Source of the DNA: Hymenobacter norwichensis DSM 15439
Lineage (GTDB): Bacteria; Bacteroidota; Bacteroidia; Cytophagales; Hymenobacteraceae
Assembly: GCF_000420705.1 (NCBI RefSeq)
Contig: NZ_ATVL01000007.1
Span: 124,001 to 188,000 of the forward strand
DNA length: 64,000 nt
Reading direction: 5' to 3'
Both the position numbers and the translations under genes were made by a program. Below are positions 11,064-19,840 of the stretch, one piece after another. A model generated the notes under the pieces. It did not search any database and had not been told where the DNA came from. It saw only the letters and a list, made by a program, of their open reading frames with translations. Each line of letters begins with the position of its first letter. The first letter of the stretch is position 1.

Positions 11064-13397
11064 ATGAAACTCTTCAAATCTGCCGACCTCATCCGTAAAA
11101 GCAAGTACATCAGCCGCGACTTAAGCTGGCTGCGCTTCAATTACCGCGTCCTCGACCAGGCCAAAGACCCCGGCCGGACGCTGTTTGACCGGATGCGGTT
11201 CCTGAGTATCACTTCGTCGAACCTCGACGAGTTTTTCATGATTCGAGTGGGGTCGTTGTACAACTACCTCGACTACGGCAAGGAGCGGGTAGATTACTCG
11301 GGGCTGCGGGAGATGCCATTTCGGCGCAAGCTACTCGATTTCGCGCACCGCTTTGTGAATGACCAGTCGATGACCTACCTCAATGAGCTGAAGCCGCTGT
11401 TCGAGAAGAATGGCTTCAATATATTGAAGGTGAGTGATTTGACGGAAGTAGAGCTGAAGAAGGTAGATGGCTATTTCAAGAATACCATCTTCCCACTGCT
11501 TACGCCCATGGTTTACGACTCGTACCATGGTTTCCCGCTGATGGTCAACCAGATGCTGGTGCTAGGTGTGGTAACGCGCACCGGCACCGGCGACTTGGAA
11601 ACGGAGAAAGGGCAGGAGCGCATCACGTTCGTGCAGATTCCGCAGAACCTGTCGCGCTTCTTTGAACTGAGCCGCAAAGACAAGGTGATGTTCGTGCCCA
11701 TCGAGGACATTGTGCGCGAAAACCTGCCGAAACTGTTCCGCAACGTCAGCATCGAGTCGGCCAACCTGTTCCGCATCACTCGCAACGGCGACTTCACGCT
11801 GGAAGAATCAGAGGACATCGATACCGATTTTATCAAGGAGCTTCAGCAAGGGCTGAAAACGCGCAAGCGGGGCCGGGTTGTACGGCTGGAAGTGGAGCCT
11901 GATGCCTCGCCGCTGCTGATGGCGGTGCTGAAAGAACGGTGGAAGATTGATAACGGCAATGTGTTTGTCATCAGCTCGCTGGTGGACCTGAAAGGACTGT
12001 TACAAATCCTGAAACACCCGAATTTCCGGGGTAGGGGGTCTAAGTTGCCTTCGCCGGTAGCGCCGTTGAGCTTACCTGAAGGCGCCGACGAAAACCTGTT
12101 TGAGTACCTCAAGCACCACGACGTGCTGCTGCACCACCCCTATAACAGCATTGAGCCGATGGTGCGGTTACTGGAACAGGCTGCCGAAGACCCGCAGGTG
12201 CTGGGTATCAAGCAAACTATCTACCGTCTAGCCGAAGACTCGCGCGTATCAGCGGCGCTACTGAAGGCGGCGGAAAACGGTAAGCACGTATCGGTACTGT
12301 TTGAAATCAAGGCCCGATTCGATGAGGAGCGCAATATTAGGGAGGGCGCGCGGCTGGAAAAAGCGGGGTGCTTTGTCATCTACGGGGTGAGCAAGTACAA
12401 GACGCACACCAAAATGCTCATGATTATCCGTAAGGAGGGAGAGAAGGTGACGCGCTACGTGCACATCGGCTCAGGCAACTACAACGAGCAAACTAGCAAG
12501 CTCTACACCGACGTGAGCATGCTCACCACCAACGACGTGTACGGCCACGACGTGTCAGAATTCTTCAACGTCATCACCGGCCACTCGCAGCCTGACGACT
12601 ACGAGTACCTGATTACGGCGCCCAAAGACATGCGTCAGCAACTCATCCACCTGATTCGGGAGGAAGTGCGCAACGCTAAAAAGGGCTTGCCGAGCGGCAT
12701 CGTCATGAAAATGAACTCCCTGGAAGACAAGGAGATGATTGATGAGGTTTATCGGGCTTCCAAGGCGGGCGTACCCATCCGCTTTATTGTGCGCGGCATT
12801 TGCTGCCTGCGGCCGGGCCGGCCTGGCTTGAGTGAAAACATAGAAGTGCGCAGCATTGTGGGCGACCTGCTGGAGCACTCCCGGCTGTTCTACTTCCACC
12901 AAACCGGCCAGCCCAAAGTGTACGCCGGCTCCGCCGACGTGATGGTGCGCTCCTTTGACCGGCGTATTGAGGCGCTGTTTCTGATTGTGAATCCGCAGCT
13001 GAAGCGTGAGGCCATCAGCATTTTGATGCTCAACTTGCTGGACAATCAGAACGCCTACATTATGCGGGAGGATGGTGCCTACATCCGCCGGCAACCCACG
13101 CCCGACGAACCCATTGTGAACGTACACAGAGACTTCTACCGCCGCGACGAAGAGCGTCTGGCCGCTGCCACGCCCGAAAAGCTACTAACGCTATTAAGCA
13201 AGCAAACCTCTCGAAGCGAAGTGTCCGATGTGCCCGTTGTAGATGACGACCAAGGCAGAACGGATATTGGCAGTGAAGTTCCTGGCAGTGAGCTGGATGC
13301 TACCACTAATGAAGCCGCAGAAGGAGAAGAGCAGTTTGCTTACCCAGTTGCCGTTATCGAGAAATATGAGGGCGAAGCCAGCCTGCCTAACGTGTAA
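11064..13397 (+). CDS. ppk1: Polyphosphate kinase 1
   Basis: A 777-residue PPK1. The family makes polyphosphate from ATP reversibly through a phospho-histidine. Visible signatures are the N-domain start YISRDLSWLRFNYRVLDQA, FDEERNIREGARLEKAG, YKTHTKMLMI and YVHIGSGNYNEQTSKLYTDV, which carries the catalytic His. The last 80 or so residues are an acidic, variable tail (DVPVVDDDQGRTDIGSEVPG) beyond the conserved C2 domain. It converges on an exopolyphosphatase-family gene, so synthesis and turnover genes are neighbours but transcribed separately. Confidence 0.95.
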   Translation: MKLFKSADLIRKSKYISRDLSWLRFNYRVLDQAKDPGRTLFDRMRFLSITSSNLDEFFMIRVGSLYNYLDYGKERVDYSGLREMPFRRKLLDFAHRFVNDQSMTYLNELKPLFEKNGFNILKVSDLTEVELKKVDGYFKNTIFPLLTPMVYDSYHGFPLMVNQMLVLGVVTRTGTGDLETEKGQERITFVQIPQNLSRFFELSRKDKVMFVPIEDIVRENLPKLFRNVSIESANLFRITRNGDFTLEESEDIDTDFIKELQQGLKTRKRGRVVRLEVEPDASPLLMAVLKERWKIDNGNVFVISSLVDLKGLLQILKHPNFRGRGSKLPSPVAPLSLPEGADENLFEYLKHHDVLLHHPYNSIEPMVRLLEQAAEDPQVLGIKQTIYRLAEDSRVSAALLKAAENGKHVSVLFEIKARFDEERNIREGARLEKAGCFVIYGVSKYKTHTKMLMIIRKEGEKVTRYVHIGSGNYNEQTSKLYTDVSMLTTNDVYGHDVSEFFNVITGHSQPDDYEYLITAPKDMRQQLIHLIREEVRNAKKGLPSGIVMKMNSLEDKEMIDEVYRASKAGVPIRFIVRGICCLRPGRPGLSENIEVRSIVGDLLEHSRLFYFHQTGQPKVYAGSADVMVRSFDRRIEALFLIVNPQLKREAISILMLNLLDNQNAYIMREDGAYIRRQPTPDEPIVNVHRDFYRRDEERLAAATPEKLLTLLSKQTSRSEVSDVPVVDDDQGRTDIGSEVPGSELDATTNEAAEGEEQFAYPVAVIEKYEGEASLPNV

Positions 13398-13422
13398 AAA
13401 GCCAGCCGACTACTAAAAAAGC

Positions 13423-13485
13423 AGGTAAATAAAGTGGGGAGTAAAGGCCAAACTCATTGGTCCTTACTCCCCACTTTATTTACCT
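13423..13485. terminator. 22-bp perfect inverted repeat between convergent ppk1 and ppx
   Basis: The arms 13423-13444 and 13464-13485 are exactly complementary, with a 19-base loop. It lies between two genes that point at each other, so it probably ends both transcripts. There is no clean T-run on either side, unlike the gyrB terminator. Confidence 0.75.
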
Positions 13486-13494
13486 AGTGCGCTG

Positions 13495-14493
13495 CTATTC
13501 TATTTCTGTTGGGCGGCTTTGCGGGGTCGGAAAAGGCACCGTGAGCGAGTGGTCTTCGCGGGCTCGGATTTCGTCGAAATGCTCTTCGAACAACGTTTGG
13601 AGCATGCCGTCTTTCAACCCAATATCGGGCACAATCATCTGGTGCACGTTGGCCCATTCCATAGCCGACAGGTAGATGTGGCCAGCCGGCACAATGACGT
13701 CGGCGCGGTCAGGGTTGAGCATAGCCACGTTCACCCGCTCATCCATGCTCATGCTGGTCAGATTGTGCAGTACGGTGGCAATGCGGCGGCGCGTCACTGA
13801 TTTATCGAGTTGCTGCGGCTGCGCAATGCTGTAGAGCTTGTTGATGTTGCCACCCGTACCGATAGCGCGCGTTACGTGGTAGCGGCGGGCGTTTTCCTTC
13901 ACCCATTCCTCCATACGCTGCCACAGGTCGTTCTGAGCTTCGGTGGAAGCTAGGCCACTCTCTTCCTGTTGCATCCGCCGAATCGAGCCGATTTCAAACG
14001 ACTGTGAAGCTACTTTGCGCCGGTCGTGGTAGATATTGAACTCGGTACTGCCACCGCCTACGTCAATGTGCAGGTAGTGCTTTTTGTCTTCCAGCAAATG
14101 CTCGATGACGCGGTTGATGTAGGCGGCCTCGTCCTGGCCGTCAATCACCAGCACTTTCATACCCAACTCCCGCTCGATGCGGGCTGCCACTTCGGCGCCG
14201 TTGGCCGCGGTGCGCATTGCCGACGTAGCGCAGATTAAGTAGTGGTTAGGCGCCACATCGTGCACCTCCATCAGCAGCTTAAGAGCATGCAGAAACTTGA
14301 TGAACTTCTCCTGCTTTTTGTCGGAGATGGTGCCGGTGGCAAATACGTCTTCGCCCAGCCGGAGGGGGTAGCGCACATATTCCACCCGTTTGAGGCGGTA
14401 CCGGTCGCCGTAGTGGAGCACTGCTGAAATCTGGCAACGAACGGCATTGGAGCCTATATCAATAGCGGCCAGTTTCAGTAGCGGATACTCCAT
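13495..14493 (-). CDS. Ppx/GppA family exopolyphosphatase
   Basis: A 332-residue member of the actin-fold Ppx/GppA phosphatase family. These enzymes release phosphate from polyphosphate or convert pppGpp to ppGpp. Motifs are AAIDIGSNAVRCQI (P-loop 1), HIDVGGGSTEFNIY and AIGTGGNINKL. Only the N-terminal two-lobe core is present, without the C-terminal HD extension of enterobacterial Ppx. The frame extends to 14526, but a -7 box at 14524-14531 would put the transcript start near 14517, so the ATG at 14493 (MEYPLLKLAAIDIG) is preferred. The neighbouring ppk1 favours the polyphosphate role. Confidence 0.9.
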   Translation of the reverse strand: MEYPLLKLAAIDIGSNAVRCQISAVLHYGDRYRLKRVEYVRYPLRLGEDVFATGTISDKKQEKFIKFLHALKLLMEVHDVAPNHYLICATSAMRTAANGAEVAARIERELGMKVLVIDGQDEAAYINRVIEHLLEDKKHYLHIDVGGGSTEFNIYHDRRKVASQSFEIGSIRRMQQEESGLASTEAQNDLWQRMEEWVKENARRYHVTRAIGTGGNINKLYSIAQPQQLDKSVTRRRIATVLHNLTSMSMDERVNVAMLNPDRADVIVPAGHIYLSAMEWANVHQMIVPDIGLKDGMLQTLFEEHFDEIRAREDHSLTVPFPTPQSRPTEIE

Positions 14494-14523
14494 CAGGAAA
14501 GCAGGTAAAGTTGAAATTTCGGC

Positions 14524-14531
14524 CAAATATA
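14524..14531 (-). promoter_or_regulatory. -7 promoter element of the ppx gene
   Basis: On the minus strand this reads TATATTTG, an exact TAnnTTTG match, 30 bases before the chosen start. It decides between the two possible starts of ppx. Confidence 0.55.
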
Positions 14532-14643
14532 GCCGTTTGCGGAGACTGGACTAGCTTTTAATCAGAAACTGCCTCAATAGAACTGCCTCTCCACCAAGCA
14601 TAGCCATCAAACTCGCCCGGCAGAGGGGCCCGCTAAACATTGG

Positions 14644-17600
14644 CTAGTTATCGATCCGGAAGCCCACGCCAAACCGAATCAGGCCGTTTTCCGGCGACTG
14701 TTGATAAGAAAAGGACAGGGCATATTGGTCGGAAACAGGGGCCAAGTAGAAGCCTGCACCGTAGCCCTCGTGCCAGCCGCCCGGCGACGAGCCTTTGTAG
14801 TACACCCGGCCCCGGTCGTAGAACCCAAATACACCGTAAGAGAAGGGCAGAAACGCCTTTTGCACGCGGCCCAGTGCCAGGCGCAGCTCTGTATTGAGGT
14901 AGAGGCTGGCGTCACCGGTGAAGCGGTTGCGGTAGTAGCCACGCAGGCTTTCGTTGAGGCCCAGGCTGGTGAATTTGTAGAACGGTATTTCGTCGTCGGC
15001 ACCGTAGTTTTTGCCGCCGCCGCCTTTCACCACTAGCGTAACCGGAATGCCCAGGCGGGCCGTGCCATAGTACTCAGCAAACCCCTGCGTGAGTCCAAAC
15101 AGCTCCTGGCCCTGATTGAGCTGATAGTACGTGTTGTGGCGAGCCACCAAGCGCACTCCCCGCCGCGCAAAATTCTGCCGGTCGCGCAAATCAAGATCGA
15201 ACAATCCGTTCAGGCCTAATAGCTGCTGCTTGCTGGTGTTAGGGCGCCGGTCGTCGTTGCCAGGCAATTGGCCACCCAGCAACTCACCCAGGTAGCTGTT
15301 GCCCGCAAAATCCGACGTGTATTGCTCGAACGACGGCCCCACGCGCAGTACGCTACGCCGCAGGAAAACCCGCTCGGTAAACACGTTGATGGTGTAGCCC
15401 TTGTAACGGGCACGGTAATAGTTGTTGTCGAACCGGGCTTCGTCTTTTTGGGTATCGTTGCCGAGGCCGAAAAAGTTGTAGAACGGGAAATAAGCGCCGT
15501 AATCTACGGCCGCGCCTACGTCCCAGCGCCCGAAGGCATAGCGGTAGCGCGAGGCCAGCCCCACCTGAAAGTTGCCGCCCGTAGAGCCACGTAGGTTGAA
15601 CGTGTAGAGGTTACGGTAACCCGGTTTGCGGAAGCCCTGGCGGTTGAAGTTGATGCCCACACCTGCTCCAAAGCCGTCGTTGCGGTTGTAGATTAATGTG
15701 GCGCTTGGGGTGTAGCCGTTGTACTGGAACGATTCCCGGTCGTAGCGGTTCACATCGGGGCGCAAAGACGTGCGGTTGTCACTTTCGGGGCCGAGTTGGA
15801 GCTGAGTATCGGGTACGTCGTAGATTTTGGTGAGAGCCCGCAAGCCACCAGCGCGGGAATTATCGGTGATTTGGTCTTTGCCTTCGCCCCCAATAACGCG
15901 TACCAGTACGCTCTTGCCGGCCGTGCCCGTCACGTTGAACACGTCTTTGCCATCGAGCCCGTACAAACAGATTTCCTCGGTTTCGTCGCGCTTGAATGTG
16001 CGCTCAAATAGCGGCTCTCCTTTGGCGGTGCCTTCCTCTTTGTCTTTCTTGAACATCTGCACCCGCACGTTGCCGTCGGCCAAGCGGGTCACTTCAAATA
16101 CCTCGTTCTTATTGGAGCCCACCACGTCTACCCGCTTGGCCAGCATCAGGTAATACTCATCAAGTACTTTGGGCAGTTCCTGAATACGAGCCTTAAGCTT
16201 GCGGTTCAGGTCGTTGCCCGACAGCGGCATTAGTTCCGGTGGAAGCTGAGCGGTGGCTTCGTCAATGGCGGCCGGCGTGATGCGCGCCTGTACGTAGCGC
16301 CCGATTTCCTGCCACTGTTCCCGCGTCAGGCTTTGCAGCAGGAACCGGTCCAGGTCTTTGGCAGGCCAGTTCAGGCTTTTGAGGTCGTGGAATTCCGTTT
16401 GAAAGTCCTCGATACTGCCCACCGCCCATTCACGGTTGGCCAGATAAGTCAGCAGGCCGTTCCAAAGGGTGAAGGCCTGGTCCCGGTCGCGCGGAATGGG
16501 TTTATAGATGGTTTTCTTGCCCTGCTTGTAACCGGCCCATTTCCAGTTGTCTTCGTGCTTGCCAAAGTCGGCGACCAGCATATCGAAGGCGCGGGCCCGC
16601 CCAAAAGCCTCTGCGTCGATGCGGTTGTCGTTATCCTTGTAGAGCTGGCGAAAGAAACTGAACGAGCGGCGCACCTCATCGGCTCCCCCGAAACCGGGTA
16701 AGTTGGGCTTGGGGTCTTTGGGGCTGTCTTCGAGCGTACCCAGCATGCCAGCATAATCGGCGCGGTAGGCCCCCAGTTGGTTGTTGTCGGGTAGGGCAAA
16801 CAGGCGTGGCCGGGCGTGCAGAATATCGGTTTTATCGAGCATCGAGCTGATAACCAACGCTGAATACGGATGCGCCGTGGGTGTAATACCGCGCAGCACG
16901 TCGGCGGCCACCGAGTTTTGCAGTTCCGGCGGCAGAATCTTGGTTACGTCCTTGTCAACCGAACGAAACACGTATTCCGACGAATCGGCGGCAATAACCT
17001 TGAGCGAGGTGGTCTGGCGTCCGCCGCCGCGTCCAAACGGCCGGAGCCCGCCATTCTCGGTGGCGAGATTAAGCGTGCGCACCCGCACCGGCTGGGTCCA
17101 GGAGGTGCGGTACACTGGCCCTAAAAAAAACCGCGAAGAAGCTGAACCGCCATACTGCGGCCCGGCCGCTACCGTTTGGGTCGGCTGAAAAGGCGCATCG
17201 GGCTTGAACTCGGCCACGCCTTTCGGGGCCGAAGGACATTCGGGAATAAAGCTGTTGACGGGTACGCCCGCCAGCCGTGGCTGCTGGCACGCCGACTGAA
17301 ACAGTGTACCTGCATACGACTCCTGCGCCGTAGTACCCGCAGCATCGAACGTGTAAAAATGGGCCTTTACAGTGCCATCGGCAAAATATTCGAGCTTGGA
17401 AAAGCCTTCTTCCGACTTGTTGTATAAAGCATCCCCGCCGGCTCCTACGTGCTGTTTCTCAGCAAAGGAGCCCGATACGAGGTGGTAGTTGTCGTCGCGG
17501 CGGTTGAGTTGCAGGCTGTAGTCGTGGGCGGCGGCGTACACGGCACCGGGATGGTCGCGCAGGGTGTTGAGTAGCTCTTTGCTGAACTCCTGGTATGCCG

Positions 17601-18375
17601 GATTAGCTAGGTCGCGCGGGGTGCCCACGTTCTGGCGGTAGGCAGCGTATATCGTGCCGAATACGGGCGGCAGTAGGTGGCGGCTTAGGGGCTGCTTGCC
17701 ACCATACACGCCGTTGCTGATAACCGGCTGATGCCCGAGCAGCAGCACGTTCTTGTCTTTAGTGTCGTCGAGCAGGTCTTGCAACTGCTCCCGGAACTCC
17801 TGCTGCGTCAGGGTTTTGCAGTCGGTATCGGGCGCTTCGGGGCGGTGAAAGGGGTGGGTAAACCACGGCGAGTTGAGGGCGACCAAGCGCACGTTGGGTG
17901 CCACATCCACCACTTCGGGGCCAGGGCAGCCGCCGGTGGGCACAAACGCATTCTGGCCCGGCAGGCGCTTCTCGATGTAGTCTTCCAGCCGCCGCACACG
18001 CTTGAGCCCGTCGCGGCCGGAATTGGCCCAGTCCCGGTCGCCGGGCACAAAGTAGATTTTGCCGTTAGGGAGCCCTTGCACCAGCGCCAGCAAAGCATCC
18101 ACGCGGGCTGTTTCGTTGCCGCGGGTGGAGTCGTTTTTGGTGCCCATGCCTTGCGGACCCACAATATCACCTAGGTGCACTACTGTAAACGTACCGGGCT
18201 GGGCTTCTAGGCTCTTGCGCAGCGCTTGCAGGTGTGCGGTGGGCAGGTCGGCGGTGGCCGTGTTGCCGAGTAGGTAAACGGTGTGCGTGGCGGGGGAAGG
18301 AGTTTGCGCCAGCAGGGGAGAAGCAGTGGTCAGGCCAAGCGCGGCCAGCAACAAGCAGCGGAAAGGTGAGGGCAT
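14644..18375 (-). CDS. Metallophosphoesterase fused to outer-membrane barrel, with kinase-like middle region
   Basis: A 1,243-residue exported protein with a Sec signal peptide ending near LLAQ (residues 1-24). Residues 30-350 look like a calcineurin-type phosphoesterase: VVHLGDIVG, VPGDRDW (in place of the usual GNHD) and LGHQP (His215). The first metal motif is degenerate, LLGN where LIGD is typical. Residues about 400-700 contain MLVADFGKHEDNW (His607, Asp609, Asn610) and IPRDRDQAF (Asp630, Asp632), resembling the catalytic and metal motifs of CotH/HipA-like kinases. The last 350 or so residues are aromatic-rich alternating strands ending in GVGFRIDN, typical of an Omp85/D15-type barrel. 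It is probably anchored in the outer membrane. Similar giant phosphoesterases occur across Bacteroidota. I chose the ATG at 18375 because it starts the signal peptide. The kinase-like call is inference. Confidence 0.8.
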   Translation of the reverse strand: MPSPFRCLLLAALGLTTASPLLAQTPSPATHTVYLLGNTATADLPTAHLQALRKSLEAQPGTFTVVHLGDIVGPQGMGTKNDSTRGNETARVDALLALVQGLPNGKIYFVPGDRDWANSGRDGLKRVRRLEDYIEKRLPGQNAFVPTGGCPGPEVVDVAPNVRLVALNSPWFTHPFHRPEAPDTDCKTLTQQEFREQLQDLLDDTKDKNVLLLGHQPVISNGVYGGKQPLSRHLLPPVFGTIYAAYRQNVGTPRDLANPAYQEFSKELLNTLRDHPGAVYAAAHDYSLQLNRRDDNYHLVSGSFAEKQHVGAGGDALYNKSEEGFSKLEYFADGTVKAHFYTFDAAGTTAQESYAGTLFQSACQQPRLAGVPVNSFIPECPSAPKGVAEFKPDAPFQPTQTVAAGPQYGGSASSRFFLGPVYRTSWTQPVRVRTLNLATENGGLRPFGRGGGRQTTSLKVIAADSSEYVFRSVDKDVTKILPPELQNSVAADVLRGITPTAHPYSALVISSMLDKTDILHARPRLFALPDNNQLGAYRADYAGMLGTLEDSPKDPKPNLPGFGGADEVRRSFSFFRQLYKDNDNRIDAEAFGRARAFDMLVADFGKHEDNWKWAGYKQGKKTIYKPIPRDRDQAFTLWNGLLTYLANREWAVGSIEDFQTEFHDLKSLNWPAKDLDRFLLQSLTREQWQEIGRYVQARITPAAIDEATAQLPPELMPLSGNDLNRKLKARIQELPKVLDEYYLMLAKRVDVVGSNKNEVFEVTRLADGNVRVQMFKKDKEEGTAKGEPLFERTFKRDETEEICLYGLDGKDVFNVTGTAGKSVLVRVIGGEGKDQITDNSRAGGLRALTKIYDVPDTQLQLGPESDNRTSLRPDVNRYDRESFQYNGYTPSATLIYNRNDGFGAGVGINFNRQGFRKPGYRNLYTFNLRGSTGGNFQVGLASRYRYAFGRWDVGAAVDYGAYFPFYNFFGLGNDTQKDEARFDNNYYRARYKGYTINVFTERVFLRRSVLRVGPSFEQYTSDFAGNSYLGELLGGQLPGNDDRRPNTSKQQLLGLNGLFDLDLRDRQNFARRGVRLVARHNTYYQLNQGQELFGLTQGFAEYYGTARLGIPVTLVVKGGGGKNYGADDEIPFYKFTSLGLNESLRGYYRNRFTGDASLYLNTELRLALGRVQKAFLPFSYGVFGFYDRGRVYYKGSSPGGWHEGYGAGFYLAPVSDQYALSFSYQQSPENGLIRFGVGFRIDN

Positions 18376-18472
18376 AAAGAACGAGTTATTGGCCGGCGAG
18401 ACCGGAATTGAGAGCAAGATTAATTTAAAATTAATCCTGTCATTTCCCCTAACCGGCTTTCTTCAATAAAGG

Positions 18473-19009
18473 TTAGGCCCGGCGCAGCCAACTCCGTTTA
18501 ACTAGTAAGACAAGCAGACACGGCAACCCCACCCACAAGGCCTCACTGCCGAGTACCCGGACGCCTTTTTCGCCCAGAAAATTCCTGATTCCGATGGGCG
18601 AAACCTGAATGGGGCGGAGCGAAAAAAAGTAGCGTTGCTGGTCGAAAGGACTGAAAAAGGCTACGCCCAGTCCGCCAGTAGTCATGGCGTCGAGCACGCC
18701 GTGTGAGGCCGTAGCCAAAAATAGTAATGTCCATAGCCGTGCGACCGGTGGCATAGCGTTGCTTCGGCGCAGCCCTGCCAAGCCGGTAATAACAGAGGCC
18801 ACTACCGCCGCCGCCAGCACCGAATGGGTGAGGCCCCGGTGCCCCCACGAGCTGGCGTAGGCTATGTGAAATTTAAAACCAATAACGTCGGCATCGGGCA
18901 GAAACGCGCAGGCAGCTGCTACCAGCCACCAGCACCAGTGATGCCGCTCCGGCAGCAGCACCGCGCCCAGGGTGGTGCCCAGCAGCATGTGTCCGAATAC
19001 AGAAGCCAT
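18473..19009 (-). CDS. YdjM-like membrane-bound metal-dependent hydrolase family
   Basis: A 178-residue polytopic membrane protein. It has His and Asp motifs typical of the YdjM/DUF457 family: FGHMLLGTTLGAVLLPE near the start, FLPDADVIGF, SWGHRGLTHSV and ASHGVLDAMTTGG. Members are predicted zinc-dependent membrane hydrolases. The biological substrate is not known to me. It lies 25 bases after the sirtuin gene on the same strand, so the two may be cotranscribed. Confidence 0.85.
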   Translation of the reverse strand: MASVFGHMLLGTTLGAVLLPERHHWCWWLVAAACAFLPDADVIGFKFHIAYASSWGHRGLTHSVLAAAVVASVITGLAGLRRSNAMPPVARLWTLLFLATASHGVLDAMTTGGLGVAFFSPFDQQRYFFSLRPIQVSPIGIRNFLGEKGVRVLGSEALWVGLPCLLVLLVKRSWLRRA

Positions 19010-19034
19010 GGCGTTGGAATTATATGTTGTTAGG

Positions 19035-19733
19035 CTACAAGGCTCGAATAAGCTCGACTGCTACGTTTGGTACACCTAGGCTGGCGGGCTCCGTGATGAA
19101 GTGCAGGTTGGGCCGGTGCACCAGTGGCGGCTGGTGCGGGTCGATGACGTAGATGGGGCAGTTGGTGGGGGCGTAGTGCACCAAGTTGGCGGCCGGATAC
19201 ACTTGCAGCGACGTGCCTACCACCAGAAAAATATCGGCCGTGGCGGCCTCGTCTGCGGCCACTTCCATCAGCGGCACCTGCTCCCCAAACCACACGATAT
19301 TCGGGCGCAACTGGTGGCCTTTCTCGCACAAGTCGCCCAGTTCAATCCGGTCGGACGTCATGGGGTACACCAAGTCTTCGTACGCTGTGCTGCGCGACTC
19401 AAACAGCTTGCCGTGCAAGTGCATAACGTTGGATGAACCGGCCCGCTCGTGCAAATCGTCCACGTTCTGTGTAATGATAACCACGTCGAAATCCTGCTCC
19501 AGCGCCACTAGCGCCAAATGGCCCGAATTAGGTTGCGCTGCCCGTGCCGCCGCCCGCCGCTGGTTATAAAAATCGAGCACCAGTTCGGGGTTGCGGGCCC
19601 AGCCTTCCGGCGAAGCCACATCTTCCACCCGGTGTCCTTCCCACAATCCATCGGAGCCTCGGAAAGTGGCTAGGCCGCTTTCGGCGCTGATGCCCGCCCC
19701 GGTGAGGGCTACTATCTTTTTTCTGCCAGCCAT
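19035..19733 (-). CDS. cobB: NAD-dependent protein deacylase, Sir2 family
   Basis: A 232-residue sirtuin. NAD-binding motifs are LTGAGISAESGLATFRG and TQNVDDLHERAG. The catalytic His107 is in HLHGK, and VVGTSLQVYPAANLV closes the Rossmann fold. FYNQRR (Tyr56, Arg59) matches the Tyr-x-x-Arg signature of class III sirtuins, which prefer succinyl- or malonyl-lysine. The zinc module appears lost: only one cysteine (Cys136) is present where four are usual. Expected role: removal of acyl groups from lysines in the cytoplasm. Confidence 0.93.
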   Translation of the reverse strand: MAGRKKIVALTGAGISAESGLATFRGSDGLWEGHRVEDVASPEGWARNPELVLDFYNQRRAAARAAQPNSGHLALVALEQDFDVVIITQNVDDLHERAGSSNVMHLHGKLFESRSTAYEDLVYPMTSDRIELGDLCEKGHQLRPNIVWFGEQVPLMEVAADEAATADIFLVVGTSLQVYPAANLVHYAPTNCPIYVIDPHQPPLVHRPNLHFITEPASLGVPNVAVELIRAL

Positions 19734-19840
19734 ATATTTCCTTGCTTGTTGATTGAAGCCAGACTAGTTAAAGTGCTTTGGAAGCTATGAACAAGCAATA
19801 AAGCAACAAATAAGGAAAGCCAGCGGCGAGCGGCTGGCCA

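Noticed and set aside
18418-18436. Near-palindrome of A/T bases upstream of the phosphoesterase gene, as an operator
   Set aside because: Simple AT composition makes it likely by chance, and no regulator match is known.
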